Shown: piece by piece, positions 35,000 to 48,804 of the stretch
Layout: every line of letters starts with the position of its first letter
Position numbering within the stretch: position 1 is the first letter of the stretch
Source of the DNA: Aquila chrysaetos chrysaetos
Taxonomy: Eukaryota; Chordata; Aves; Accipitriformes; Accipitridae
Reading direction: 5' to 3'
Assembly: GCF_900496995.4 (NCBI RefSeq)
Contig: NC_044011.1
Coordinates: 22,972,041-23,036,040 of the forward strand
DNA: 64,000 nucleotides
Made by a program: the position numbers and the translations under genes
Notes under the pieces: generated by a model
The model's database searches: none
Seen by the model: the letters and a program-made list of their open reading frames with translations, nothing else
Told to the model about the DNA's origin: nothing

Positions 35000-37900
35000 T
35001 TTGCTTCAGTCCATTTTGTACAGCATGTAACGCAAAGAAGTGAAAATCTCTCTGAAATGAGAGCAGTTACTATTTTCTGTGAAGCTCCATGCACTCATGA
35101 TTGTTCTCAGAATATCTTCACAGAAAGAGGACTGGCATTTTCCATCTTTCTATTGACTACCGTCAGTATTGCATCAGGTTTTAAACAATGCGTGCAATTA
35201 TGTTACTTCTTTAGAAGCTAGCCAGCTTGCTCTTATTGACCTTTAAGAAATAAATACACGGGCATTAAACAACCTAACAACCTTGAGAAGTGGTTTCACC
35301 GCCGGAGAGTCATGCTTTAGGATGGATAATGAATAAAAAGCTTATCAGAATCTTTGTAACATATTAGAAACATTCTCCAGAATACCTATAAAATTCATTA
35401 TACACTAATGACCTGCACTGAAGCCTGATAAGACAGAAGCTCAGGAAAGAGTTGAGAAAACCATGATCCATCAGAGTCATGGAAATCAAGGGTCTGGAGT
35501 AGAAGAGTACCAAGTATATAGATAGGGAGCATTTCTATTTGGAAAAAATAGTGAAAGGAAAAAAAAAGGTTTTCTCACAGGGTCCAGAAAAAATCTTAGT
35601 TCTTAATGCTGCAAATATCCCAGGTGAGAGCTTCCGCACTGAACTGTATAGCCTGTAGGCTCTATCTATGTTGTTAAGTAAAAGAGGGTCAGGAATCCAA
35701 GCAGTATGTACAGACCTGTGTCTGCTCTACTCGGGGCTCACTTGCTTTGGAGTGGAGTGACCACATCCACGCGACGTTACGGTTCTATGGGTCCCCTATG
35801 GCCCTAAAATGCAAATGTCCTTTTGTATATGCTTTTTAATTTCAGGTGTCCAAAATATTGTGATGGCCACCTGACTGGTGCTTTTGAGCATGAAAGGGAG
35901 GGCAGGTGTGGTATGTCCTGAGGCATTTAGGAGTGGTCCCTGGAGTGAAGAGCTGACGCAACTGTACCAGGGCACTGCCTGGGAGAAAGCTCGCTGGAGC
36001 AGTCTAAAACCAAAATTAGGGACTGAGCAAGCAGTTAAGCAGTATGGATGATCAGGGGCCCTCCCTGACCTCATCTCCTGGCTGTTGATTAGTTCATAGC
36101 CTAGTCATTCTTTCAGAGACCTCTCATAGCTGAGTGGCCTGCAATAAACTGTAAGTCTCAATCTGTAACTAAGTAAGAAAGAAGCCTGGTGAGGGTTTAT
36201 GTAGCATAATGATGCCATCGTAGAAAGGGAACTTTTGCATTCATCAGCCAGTGTGGACACACATGGGATTACACTGACTGATACGAATGCAGCCTTTTTG
36301 CACTGAATCTAAATGTGGATCTAAATGGTAAGCAGAGGGTCAAGGCAGAGGGTGAGACTACATAACCTACAAAGCTTCCTTAAAATAAAGGAACAGAGGT
36401 GGTTCATAGGTCTTGGGCTGGCCCTCTTTAAAGGAATTCACTACCTCTCTATGGTGTCAATGGAAGAAGAAAGATTTATGAGCATTGGTAATAGAAGTGT
36501 ATGTCTGGAAGCAGGTGGAAATGCCAGGAACGAAAGGTTATAATTGTAAAATGCATGAAAATGTAGAAACTGCAAAAAGATCATGAAAAGCACAAAGTAG
36601 TAGTGTTTATATATAACTGTAAAATAAACATAAAAATGCCTAATTATTAGGATTTAAGAGGATAAACTGCAAAATGAAGAGTAATTTTTCTACTCCACTT
36701 TTAAACTAGGAAGAAATCATTAGTAGTTATTTCAGTTGCTGTATTTTGTAGGGAATTATCGGCTGTGATAACTAGATGGCATTGCCTTATATGCTTTGAG
36801 GTCTCTGAGCCTCAAAGATAGATTTGGCTTACAAATTACTCTTTGCTACTGTAAGAATCATTTTGGTTAACATTAATGAAAGCTGTTCTTACTGCAAGCT
36901 ATCTCTAGAACTGGGGTTTTGATAACAATGCCAAACTTCACAATGCAGGTAGTGAAAACACAAGCACCATTAAGAAGCGATGAAATTACACAGAACTGAG
37001 ATCCAGATGCAATTTCAAAGCCAAGTGTGGGTCATGATTTTGGAAAACTGAAACTAAACAAACCCTCAATTAATCAAGGTTTTAATTACACCAAGTTCCC
37101 CATGCTGTTTCCTATGTTTCTACCAGTGGTGCTGACTATAGACACAGAGGTGCAGTGACTTCCCTCTGAGATTTATGTCCATCAACAGTGTTGCTAGTGT
37201 CAGTCCAAATGATCAAATTTTATTTCTTAATTTCCCATTTTCCTTCCAGAGAGTGAGTGAGCCCTTCAGGTATTAAAGAATTTCTTAATTTCTAGAGGTA
37301 ATTTCCCCCCCGCCCTAAGTAGAACCTTTTGCACAGAAAATATCATTTTTGAGAAGCAGCCACCTGCTCCTGAAATAGAAGGGGTCATTACCAGAGTATG
37401 CAGCAAATTAGAGTACCCTGCAGGCACTGTGACATCAAGAGATTTCAGGTTGGTATGACAGAGGCTCTAGCTGCACGTACACCAAACCAAAATAAGCTAG
37501 AGCTAGCACAGAAGCCAACAGTCCTGTGCAGTCCTGCCCCTGCTGCTTGATAAGAAAAAATAGTTTTAATTTTGATTAGATTTGTGTTGCATCTTTGGTA
37601 CAAAAGTTGAAGATGTTCTTGAGGCATGAAGAAGTAGAACAGGAGTGTTTTATTTTCAGTTGCGACCTCAGCTAATGTTGGCTCAAAATGTTAAAGTGAA
37701 CACAAAATAAAGGCCTCAGTATCGGTTTTAGCCTGGTCTATTAGAAACCGAATCCATATACGCCTGAGTATAATGGGAGTTCAAAACATTCACTTGTGCC
37801 AATTGGGGCCTTTTTTTTTTCCCCTTCCCTGTCACAAATACATTCACTAAATGAAAGGGCACACTTATGCTGCCAATTTTCACAGTTATGATTAAATCTT

Positions 37901-38689
37901 CACACAGCCTCCAGTGGAAATCCGTTTCTGAGGACGTGAAGTAAACAATGTTTCCCCCAGTGTGTTGCAAAGATAAGTGGTTAATGCATTACAGCAATGA
38001 CTTTAGGGTTTGAATTAATTCTGACCTTCTTCTCCACAAACAGATATCTGTAATACAGTACAGCACTGCCAGTAAGTGCAGAGGTGCCTTTGATGAGATC
38101 TGATGCAGTGGCATTCTTTTAAGGGAAAAGTAAGACATGAATAGGAATTCCTGACAACCAGCATTTGAAGAGGTGATCAGTTTTTATGCAGTAAAGTTCT
38201 CTACTATGTCACATGCTATATTTAATTTATTTCATCAGCTTGAGAAAAGCTATTTGGCTAAATTCATACTTCTAACATAAATGCTAGCTATGACATCAGG
38301 AAAGATACTGGCTCATTGATTTTATATTCCTTAGGCTGCTCAGGTTTTGGTTTGGAAAATATGTTTTCTGATGCTGAAAGAAACAAAATGCCTAAGTTTC
38401 AGTTCCTAACTGTCTGATTCTTGTTTTGGCATAAACAATACTAAGAAAAAGAGTGTACACTGGCCAAGCCATGTGACTGGCTTTCTTAAGTTGAAATAAG
38501 TTCCTTGTGTGAATCCCTATCTCCTAACAGAAATGGTAAGAATCTTTTGACTAGAAGAGAGCCAAAATTTATTCCTGATGTTTTTAGATAATAATTGCTA
38601 TAAATAGATTAAATGTGACCTTTTTCATGTTTTAATTATCAGGATATTGAGACTGCAGTCTTTGAATCTGCTTTATGTCCAGATGCCTG
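35000..38689. other. Intergenic, no gene recognised
   Basis: No gene or clear repeat. An isolated run of four CpG in 12 bp is at 35770-35781. A T-run lies at about 37811-37820. Frames are all shorter than 100 codons. Confidence 0.5.
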
Positions 38690-38960
38690 GAAGAGTCTGA
38701 ATCTTGCTAAAACTTCATGGCCCCGTGCATGCAGATAACGAAGGGCCAGGACCCAACCCCTGGATTTAATTTCTGTAGCAGCTTATCCCACACGCAGCTG
38801 CACTGACACCAGCAGTAAGGGTTGCAAAACCTCATCCAGATGAGATTTCTGGATATTTTTATGGGCGTTAATTAATTCGATCCTCCCATTTCTTTCATTG
38901 TTTTCAATCTTCAATAATTACTGTTGTGCTTATTTCGCCCCCAAAATCTGTGTTCTGGGA
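38690..38960. promoter_or_regulatory. Candidate distal regulatory element
   Basis: Dense cluster of TF-like sites in otherwise plain sequence: GATAA (38734-38738), TTATC (38783-38787), E-boxes CAGCTG (38795-38800) and CAGATG (38837-38842), and TTAATTAATT flanked by CpG (38868-38877). The site mixture resembles mesodermal enhancers; conservation cannot be judged here. Confidence 0.28.
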
Positions 38961-40459
38961 ATTCTGTTTATATTTGAAGTCTTTCCAAAAACCATGAGAC
39001 CCCTAAACTCTTACTTCTTCCATGCCACAGCTGGGTACAGTGACTTCATAGCAATTCAGCCTGTTTTCAGGCTGAGGGCGTAATGATGAAATACATTTTG
39101 CTAGAAGATAGCCTCTCTTTCCCCAGTACCTCTGGTATTCATTCAAGATGACAGAGATATGCAAACGGCCTTCAAACCCATTTTATTCTCACTCATTGGA
39201 GCAGACTTCTCAGGATTTGCACAGATGATCTGTGGGTATGATTATGTTGAGAATATTTGAGGTCCAAAACCACTGGGAGAACCAAGGACATGCTTTTGGC
39301 CATTGCTGAAGACTACTGAGTACTTTTCAGGGCACCTTTACACCAGGTGCTCTAGATCCTCCAGCTGGCCACAGGAGAATTGTTACATTACCTAGAGCAG
39401 TACAACTCTGTATAATCACACTAAGTGAGGTGCCTGGAGAGTACGTTTAACTGTGATGGCATGATCTATTTAGCTGAGCTTTAAAAGATGTGGCTGTACA
39501 GCTTGCAATTCTGGAACTAGTACAGTCAGCTCTAGGGCATCTCTATATTGACTGCACGGGGAGGATAGCTCCTTAACTTTTTTCTTTTATTAAATATAAA
39601 GCAAATTATAAACAGTAAAGGGATATTGAGATACTTTTATAAGTGAGAAATTCAATAGTCTCAAGAGTAGAGCCAGATGAGTCACTGAGTCCTGATATAT
39701 ATGTACATCACTCCCTGCAACCTGCTGCCCCTGCAGCACAGCTGCTGGGTCCAGCCTATCACAAATATATGCTTAGGACTGAGAAACAGCAAAGTCTGGG
39801 TTGCAGATTGTTTTCATGCTTGCTGCAGGAGTTGCAAGGTAATGATTTAATAGAATAACTCTGCTGTTCATTTGTGGTTTCTAAAAAGGCATTTCCTAGC
39901 CTCTGTCCCTTGAAGGGCATAACCTTACCTGAGCCTAACATCATGCATGCCCTGTCATGTGAGAACTTACTGGTCAGCCCAGCTCAAAAGTCAGACAACA
40001 AGTATCATCCTTTTTGAAAAATCTACCCGTATCTTGGTCTGGAGATTTTCTAGTAACCTGTTCTTGAGAGCAATTGCAAGCATGAGATTGGCAGCAGATA
40101 TTTGACTGAGGTCCCAGCTGCATGTAAAGGTTTCTGGCAGTTCTTTCCAATAGGTCATGAACTACCCTCTTCTTCTGTCACATATACTCACCCACATTTA
40201 CATTTGGGTACAGCACAGGCCAGTATACCAACGCAAGTAATTTCAAATTAAGATTCCCAGTCTTTGCTGGCTCTATAGTGTAAGTTCCAATGCAAAATGT
40301 ACAGAACACCCACGTAACCCATGGCTTTTAGATCTCAAAGTAAATGTTTTCACATAATCATGGATTGCATCCAAGCAAATGTCTGTAAGATGACATTTCT
40401 GGAAGCTTTTGCATCTTTACATTATATTTAGTTTACACAATATACTGTACAACTGGAAA
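38961..40459. other. Intergenic, nothing recognisable
   Basis: Non-coding; short frames only (62-71 codons). No repeat family recognised. Confidence 0.5.
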
Positions 40460-40590
40460 AAATGGCCATATGAGCCAGACCAACATCTGACCTCTTGTAG
40501 AGTGCCTTTGAGAACAGGCTATTTCTCTACCCTCCTCTAAGCTAACACCTTTTACATCAGACAATTTCCAAATCAGGAATTTCTTTGAAG
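40460..40590 (-). mobile_element. Probable CR1-type LINE remnant (minus)
   Basis: Plus-strand ACATCTGACCTCTTGTAGAG, followed by 'gagaacaggctattt', matches the antisense of the CR1 'ggcctgtgttatacaggaggtcagact' end. The preceding 'tggccatatgagccagacca' recalls the same family. Strongly decayed, so the ends are uncertain. Confidence 0.45.
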
Positions 40591-42159
40591 TTCCTGGTCT
40601 TTCTTCCATAGTTTACTTTTCAAAACATCACAAGGCCAGTGGAATTCTTGTATTCATGTGCTGGGGGCCCCCATGCAATCCAGCCTGGATCTGAGTTTCC
40701 CTCTCTTCTTTACATCCACCTTATTTTCCTTTCTCTCCGAGGCAGTCCTGTTCCAGTCTGAGTCACTGGGAGTCCCCTGATTTTCTGGGAGGAGCTGGAA
40801 TTTGGACCACCAGGCCCTACCATCATGCAGCCTTTGTCCCTGAGGCACCATCCACTGTGTTTCTCAACAGAGCTCAGCATGGCCATCGCGTTGGAGCACC
40901 TTCTGTGTAAAGGGATAGGGGCTGCTTGTCCCTGTAAAGGCCTCCAATTCTACAGGAAATTGATCCAAAAAAATTTAGGGGAAGGGAACCAACATATTTC
41001 TACTGGAAACGTATCAAAGGGCAAAATCCAGCGCCTTCTATCATCTGGCTTTCTAATACTATACATGCTGTTTCCAGGGCTTCTGTCAAAATAGGCAGTG
41101 AGCTGTGCTCTTTGTGGGAACTGCTGAGAGGAGGGCATGACAGGGGAAAATAATTTCCTTTTGAGTGCTTTCGAGTATCCCGTGGAGCCTGATCCAAAGC
41201 CCACTGCAGGCATTGGCAGTCATGCCAGAGGGACTTTAATGTTCTTTGGATCAGGCTTTAGCCTATTCACACATCAGCAAAATGATTTTTTTTTCTGTCA
41301 CTAGTTTTACAGAAACTGCTGCGGTGCCATCTGGGAACAAAGAGAGGGAATGTCTCCATTTCCTGAGCATAGGTGAAGGGGGTTTTTTTTGGTTATTTGT
41401 TTAAAGATGCTGTGAAATCCAAAGATGCAAAAGCCAGTTCTCTCTGTGCTCAGATATCTGAAACCAAAGTTTATCTTTGGTTTTTAACTTTTATCTTTTG
41501 TTTTTCATTTTTCCTATATTTTTCAAATATATTGTTTAGTGAGAAGAATCAGACAGATGGGGCAGAGATCTCTGTCATTTTCAGCTTTTTTTTTTTTTTT
41601 TTCATGTGGTACTCCCCAGCTTGCAGAAGACAAGATGTCTTTCTGATGGGAACTGTGACTTCTTCTGCTCAAAGGAAGAAAAGCAAAGAGAAGTAAAAGA
41701 TGGGTGAGTCAGCAAGTAGCAGATATGAGAAGGTGAGTGGCAAGTAAAGAAGCCAGCTTTCTAAGAAATAAATTGGCTATAGTGCTTCTCAGAATAAGAT
41801 GGCAAGTGCTGAATGCAAAATGTAGGCTTTTTTACTTGGTTTCTACGTCAGATTTTCACTCATGTAACATTCCTTTGTTCATGCCTGCAAACTGGTACTT
41901 CTTGAAATGAATGTTACCTTCCCATGTCAGTCCTTATTTTGTCCTCTGTCTGTTCCTTGCCACACTAAGCTACTCCTTACAGAGTTGCTGGTTGGACAAG
42001 GTCCCAGGAAGCAAGGTGTCAGTTGTCCACATCTTCACCTGAGACACATCGGCATAGAGTCCCTAAAGCCAGCTGATCCAGATGCATAATCCTGAGTGTA
42101 TGCTCAAGTATTTTATGCCTCACTTATGAGCTCAGGATAGGGGTGGCTTAGTGAAGATC
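40591..42159. other. Intergenic, no gene recognised
   Basis: Includes a T17 run at 41586-41602 and a T-rich stretch at about 41465-41535. A 107-codon plus frame at 41373-41696 is read through these T-runs (poly-Phe) and is not credible. Confidence 0.55.
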
Positions 42160-42290
42160 TGCGCTTTGCGCAATCCAGAAGCGTAGTCTGGATGCTAACA
42201 GCATCCAGGCCTAACCTGGTCTAATGCCACAGTGTGGGCGTAGAAATCTGATGCACTTGTGCGGTTAAGTAAATTGGTACCGATGGAGTA
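42160..42290. promoter_or_regulatory. CpG-enriched patch with a perfect C/EBP-type palindrome
   Basis: TTGCGCAA at 42166-42173 is a perfect C/EBP half-site palindrome. About six CpG fall within 125 bp, against a CpG-poor surrounding. Function inferred only from the motif. Confidence 0.25.
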
Positions 42291-42540
42291 AACAATACTG
42301 AAATACACTCCTCTGCCTCCAGCAGGACACACCAGGTGAACGGAACACTTGTACTCCTTCTTTACATGCTCCAGCTGTGCAGATAGAGAAGCTTCAGGAG
42401 TGGCCGAGAGAAAGATTTGTGCTGTGAAGTGGGTTCTTCAATGTCCCATGAAAGACAAGGTCAGGCATCAGCCTTCTCCTCAAGAACAGCATAATACAAT
42501 TTTTTTTCTCTACCTAATCCACTATTTCCATGAAACTTGA

Positions 42541-42557
42541 TTTTTTTTTTTTTTTTT
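42541..42557 (+). repeat. T17 homopolymer
   Basis: Seventeen T. Together with 41586-41602 and 48790-48804 it is one of several long T-runs in this part of the desert. Confidence 0.9.
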
Positions 42558-45500
42558 CTGTCTGTGAGGCTGCTGCTGCTCAGTCAATTTTTGTTAAAAT
42601 TGATCAAGGGGTTCAACAGCTAAGGGCTTGGGCAGAGACACACTCACGTGCATACGCACATATGCTGAAAAGCAATATGTGGTGTGATGTTGTAAATGTT
42701 TTCTTCTTAGAAAGACTGGCAAAAAATGGACTTTGCTGCCTGTGGCTAGAGATTTAGCATCGCTTACAGCAAATAAGTTCACTCTAGCAAGGAGGCTAGA
42801 GTAAAACAATAATTATGCAGTGTATCCTCTCCAGTAAACATGCAAATTAAAAAACTGTTCAAAATTTTTAAAAGAGCAAACCCACCAAGCCTTTGAAAGA
42901 GAACACCACTAAGATACAATGTTAGCGACACCAGTCTTAGTCAAGACAAGGCTTTTAAGATAAAGTTGTATGATTTTATCCACCATAATTGCTTTTGCTA
43001 CATCCCAGGGACCAGGGAGGGGAACGTGAAACTTCCCATCAAGCTATTTGTCAGTGTAAGTGAACGTTTAACAGGAAAATAAAATAGTTAACAACCTTTA
43101 AAATAGGCTGAAAAACTTTAAAGTAATGGTGTCTTTAAAAACTTCAGGAGTGGGTTCTTTATGGGAAACTCAGAATTTAAAAAAATGTTTGGAGTAAAGT
43201 CAAAATGTTATGAGCAGTGCTCTGCAGTAATGACACATATCAGCAGTATTTGTAACCAGAAGAACAATGTGATAAATTTTAATCGCAAGGGACCAGGCTT
43301 TGTGGGAAGTGCCTAATACACAGACATCCTTTATAGGTTTCCAGTTATGACCTATGTCTAAAAGACATTTTAATGATAACTAAGGAAAGTAGATGGATTG
43401 TCTTCCCAGAGTGTTGAAGGTCCTGTTTGTTGTCATCCGCAGCTTCTATAAAGACCAGAGATTTTCAAAGGTACTCTTCTGTCCTGCTATCAGCACGCAA
43501 TACCGCAAGGATGGGACTATCTAAGATAAAACATGCCAGAGACATGTACTCCTCAGGATTTCCTGTGGGAGTCTGACCAAAAGAAGGCAATATTAATAAA
43601 TATAAATTCTGGAACATTATTATCACCAGAACTGTGTCATGTAGTTTACCCTTGAATTCTTATAACCCCTCTAGTTTTCTCAGGCAGTTCAAGCATTTAA
43701 CTGCAACTGGTCAGAGTGTTAGACCTCCCCACTGGGACAATTGTTTTCAATTACATTAAAGGCTCAAAGACTTTGATAGACATGCCAAAGCAAGGAGTTT
43801 AGCTTGCTGAATGTTTTAACTCTTTGAACTAATGTGGGATCTGGGAGTCCCCCTACTCTTGGACCTTGAAAATACTTAAAAAATAGATGCAATCTGGAAG
43901 CAGATTAGTGCCAAAAATATGTAATAGTCCTCCCTTTGAGGATGCCGTTGCCTTTTTTTATTTTCACTTTCTTGGAAGTGGTAGTTAGAGGGAGCAAAAC
44001 AAACACATTGTTTTTCTTGAGGAGGATGAAAAACACCATGGAAGGAAGTCCCAGTCAACCACAACCTTCATTAAATATCTAAAGGGAATTCGCCTATTTT
44101 TTAGATCTTCAGAGCTATCTTTTGTTTCTATGCTCCTCATCAGGGGCATTTCTTGGCAGAGAAGTGAAAATACCAGTGCTTGGTAGCTGGCTTACTGCTC
44201 CTAGAAGGAAAAAGAAACAAGAAGCAAGAAAAAAACCCTTAAAATATGCTGATCTTGTGGGATTTTTTGGCCAAAGTCTGGTACATTATGCAGCATAGCA
44301 TATAATACCATTCTGCTTACAGGAACCTCCAGGACATCTTCTCTTCAGGGTTTATTTTTCAGAAATTACTCTAAATTATTCAGATTACACAACCGTTTGG
44401 GGACTCTCTGCCCCTACAGACTAACACTCGGGTTTGTCTAAGTAGATGGTTGTTTCAGAAAATCAGGCAAACATTAGTTCTGTAACAGTTCAGCCTTACA
44501 CTGAGCTCTTATTAACGTATGGGCAGTGGTGGTACTGCGATCTTGAGTGCTTTGGGATGGTTTCCACCAAATCCTGCTATCTCCACTTCCTTTCTAATGC
44601 AGGACAAATCACAAAAGGCAAATAACAAAAAGTAGTTCACATCAAGTCATGCTAACTCGGTGGAACAGTAGCTTCTAGACAGGAAACATGGTTTAAAAGA
44701 CAGCTGTGAGTGGGTGGATCACACTCTAATATTGTATCTCAGCTTTGTTGAGAATGTTTTTCTTCATAATTTACTAGGAAAGAGCTGATTAAATCTCTGC
44801 ACAAGTACATTTGCAACAGACTTTGTCCTACACATTCCAAATGGAAAACTAGAGCCTGCCTTTCAGGCAATGTGATATTTTTGCTGTTCAAACCAGAGCA
44901 TGCTATTATTTTAGATGAAAAGAGCAGCGGAAAGCAACTAAAAGCTTAGCTCTAAATAAATATAATACACATAAATTCTTTCAGAATGGAGCTTTCATGA
45001 TTTTTGCTTTCACAAAGGTCCTATGAACTCTATAAAACATAAACAATACCTCATAATGAAACACTGTTATTTCAAAGTTGACATCACATCTGACTCAAAG
45101 CATGACTTTTTGATTGGGATTAAATTCAGTTTATTTGAAGGTTTTAGCATAACTCCTTAGTTATCTAGAACACAAGATAAACATAACAAACTTAACATTT
45201 ATCTTACAACTAAAAATGCTGATAAGTATAATTCAGATAGTTAAGAAATATCTTTCTTTCTAAATTCTTTGTTTTACACATTTGAGAGCATTTTGTGTAT
45301 AGAAAGGTCACTGTTATACATGTTAAGATGATCATCTCTCCTTTGTTTATATGGGCTTTTGTATAGTGTGGAGAGGGAAAAATAATGTAAAAAAAAAATC
45401 ATACCCACATGCCTAAAAATCAGCAAGTCAGGACCTATACACGAGAAAGACATTTTTGCATTGACTAGCTTTCAGAGTAATTTGAGAACTTTCATCTTAG

Positions 45501-48500
45501 ATTGCTGAGAACAGTGCTGGAGTCTCATGAAAATAATATCTGGCTTCAGGTACCCTGATGGTTAAAAATGTGCAAATCCCCAAACAGCAATCTTTGGTTG
45601 GAGCTCAGTCCAGCCAGTAGCTCTGGCTATCTTATTAGGGTCCTGCTTATATTCATACCTGGATTTACTCTGCAAGTTAGAGGAAGTGTTGTGGTGGGCA
45701 AAAATGACCTTTCTTAACCCACATGTTAAGCAAATGAATGAACCTTTACAGAATGAGGAGCAAAAAATAACACCCCCAGGGCCAGGACTGTATTTCTGGA
45801 TTTGTTTCTTAAACAAATGGAATCCTAGCATTGTCAAAATAAAAAAATAGAGGTACAATCTGGGATAATAAAACCCAGAAAATTTTCTCCCTGAATTGGA
45901 ATTACATGAACACTGCACCCAAAAATGAATCACTTCCAGGTGTGGAGTGACATGGTGGTAAAGATTTCCAAATTACATAACTACCTAAGACTTCCTTTAA
46001 GTATCATCTCAGATCAGTTTTAATACTCATATCCCAGGAATCCTCACATCTCACCTCATTTAATTACTCAGTTGTTATGTTAATCAACTAAAGGTATCTA
46101 ATGTGTTTGCTATAATATCTGTTGCTGAATAATACTAATAAATCCTTAGAATAAAGTGAGAATCATATGAGAAGAGGTCAATGCTTTATAGCAATATGTG
46201 AAATGTTTACTTCCCTGTTACTTTGGACAGACTACAGTACAATTAAAAGTTGTTAAATCTGGGGTTGCTTCAAACAACTATTCAAATGGTCCCTCCCAGG
46301 AAAGAGCCTAACTGGACCTAAATGTCCTAGTGAGTCCTCAGAAGAGAAGAAAAGCTCTGAAATCCATTGTCCAAGTATATTCTAATGACTGGTTATGGTT
46401 ATTTTCTACTTGTTAAATCTGTAATATAGACAAAAAAGGGAAGAAATTTGTAAGCAAGTAAATAGCACATTGACACTAACAAACTCAATTAATGATAACC
46501 TCAAGCAGGTAAATCTGTGATTAAGTTCCCCTCGTTTTGAGAGCATCACCAGCCTGTGAGTAAACACTGGCTAGCTTGGCACCTAGTTCTTATGCTTGTG
46601 GTTCAGATCTAAGATGATTTTTATCTATGCCCAAACATACTGGTTGTTTTTTCTTCCTAGAAATACTAAAAAATGAGAGAAAATAACCTATACTTTCAGG
46701 GTATTTAAAAAAAAGATAATTCAGATAAGACTACCCACAGCAACCAATAGAACTTTGCCTCTATCCTCTCTGCTGTACATACTGAAGTGTAAAAGCAGAC
46801 AATGAAGGGTTAAATAGTAGTGGTGCAGATGCAGCTGGGCCATGTTACACTAAAAGGACCAGCTGATGGGCATAAAAGAGGATTAGAAAAAGGAAAAGGA
46901 AATAGATGAAACTGGATTGAGTGCTAGTGGGAAGAGTCTGGATTTTTGGGGGGGAGGGGAGAGTAGAGTAGATATGGATATGGATAAATCTGGTTTTGGC
47001 TTTTGTGGGGACTTCAGATTATAGAGGGAATTTGGATTTGTTTGTTGGCTGCTTTCTGTGCTATTTTTTAAAAATTGTTTTTAAATTCCAGAAATCTATA
47101 AGACCTAGAGTTGTGAAGGTGCATTGGCAAATGTATACTTACGTGTGTAAATATGAAGACAAATCTTTATAGGTAGGGTTTTCTGGGTCATAGGTGGGAG
47201 TGATAGCAGGCTAGTCTGATATACAAGGACTGTAGTAGTATGGGGCTGACATGTCCTTCACCAGAAAAATGGTGGGGAAAGAAAATGGAAGATATTGAGG
47301 GTAGGTCTCCAGAGTTGTGCCTGGAGGAGGTTCTAGCTCTTACTCTCTCCTCTGTGTACTTTCTTCCACTACAGAGAACCTGGCAGGGGTTTTAACAGCA
47401 TGTAGGTAACGATCTACCTCTTCAGATGGCTATCTGCCCATGAACTTTTAGGGGGAAAACTTGGTGAGCGGTTGATTTAAAGAGTCCCTGGGTCATCTTC
47501 TCCTTTTCTATGGGAAGGAAGAAGCCCCCTGGGAACACTGTGCCATGTATTTTTGTTTCTTTAGTTTTGGTTTTGGTGGGGGGAGAAATGGGGAGAAAGT
47601 TAACGTTTGGATAAATAAGTTGTCAGGGTTCTGCTCATCCAAAGTGTAGCTATACTCATTCTTCTAAGTATTAACTGGTTTGATGAAACCCAGAACTTTT
47701 GAGGTGTATCAGTACTGCAGTGTAATGGAGATGCTCTTGAAGTAGTTTGATACAGGTTAGTTCAGGCCCTGCTAGCTGCTCACAAGGGGACTAGTCACAG
47801 CTTCTGTGTATGTGTTTCTTAGGTGGTCTTTGCAGCTCATAGCAAGCTTTATGCTGTTGCAGCTATTTACTAAATCAGTGTCTCTATGCTAGGCTGAGGG
47901 TAACAGAGTGCGCTACCTTGCCTGAGCAGCAGGTTTCTCTTAACCCAATTCTTGGTCTGTGGATCTAACTAGACTTCATGGTTGGAGGGAGCTAGACTTG
48001 CTGTCCACCTAAAGGTGGTACAGTGGTGGTACGGGGCTATGGTGTTCTTGCCCATCCTGCTATCCCTCAGCTTTAAAGTAATGCTGTGTAGCTGTCTTTT
48101 TTTTCCAAAGACAGTCCTGTACCAGATTTACCAGTACAAAAGATTTGCAGGCAGTTCAAAAATCCTTAAAGAAACTGCAAAACCCACCAAAAATCCAAAC
48201 TCCAGACGAGGTGGAGTTTTTGCTCTTGCCCTATGTCTCTCATTACAGAGAGACAGAGTAATCTCTCCATTCTTGCTGAGGTTAATCTCACCTTCAGAGC
48301 AGGATTCATAACGCCTTAACTCCTGGAGAGTCTCTGACTATGCCTGCACAGGTGGGTTGTAAGTGTGCTAAACCCACTCCTTGGCAATGGGGCCACCGGG
48401 GAGCACTGGGACGGCTGAACTCCCTCACCCTGCCGCAGGGTAGCTGGGAGTGCTCTCTGAGATACTGATTTCCAGGTAATGCCCAAGGCAAGAAGAAAGG

Positions 48501-48789
48501 GGTAACTTCAGCTGGATCAGGCTCCTGCAAATGGTCAGGAATAGCTCTAACAACAAGTTGGCTGACCAGACTTGTGTCTGCAGGAATGGTACTTGGCATT
48601 GATTTACTAATATAAATATGGCCATGTAATTGAGGGCACAGACTGCAGAGTCCTCATGCATTTTGTCTGTATAGCTCTGGTATTCCTTACCCCTGCATAG
48701 GTGTGTAACTTGGGGCAAGCAAATTCAGTGTAAATGAGGCTGACTTGCTTTAGCTTCTCCCTCACAGCAGAAGCAGTGTTTGCCATTAC
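42558..48789. other. Intergenic, no gene recognised
   Basis: Very A+T-rich and the emptiest stretch of the window: almost no frame above 60 codons from 42.8 to 47.9 kb, apart from 62 codons at 43876-44064 and 123 codons at 45562-45933 (-), neither with a recognisable domain. No repeat family identified by eye. Confidence 0.55.
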
Positions 48790-48804
48790 TTTTTTTTTTT
48801 TTTT
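48790..48804 (+). repeat. T15 homopolymer
   Basis: Followed by A3T3A-type sequence. No retroposed body identified. Confidence 0.9.

Noticed and set aside
35460..35520. Possible antisense CR1 head ('agagtcatggaaatcaagggtctggagtag')
   Set aside because: Similarity is limited to about 25 bases with no continuing block order.
41373..41696. 107-codon plus frame with Phe-rich stretches resembling membrane segments
   Set aside because: The hydrophobic stretches are translations of T-runs.
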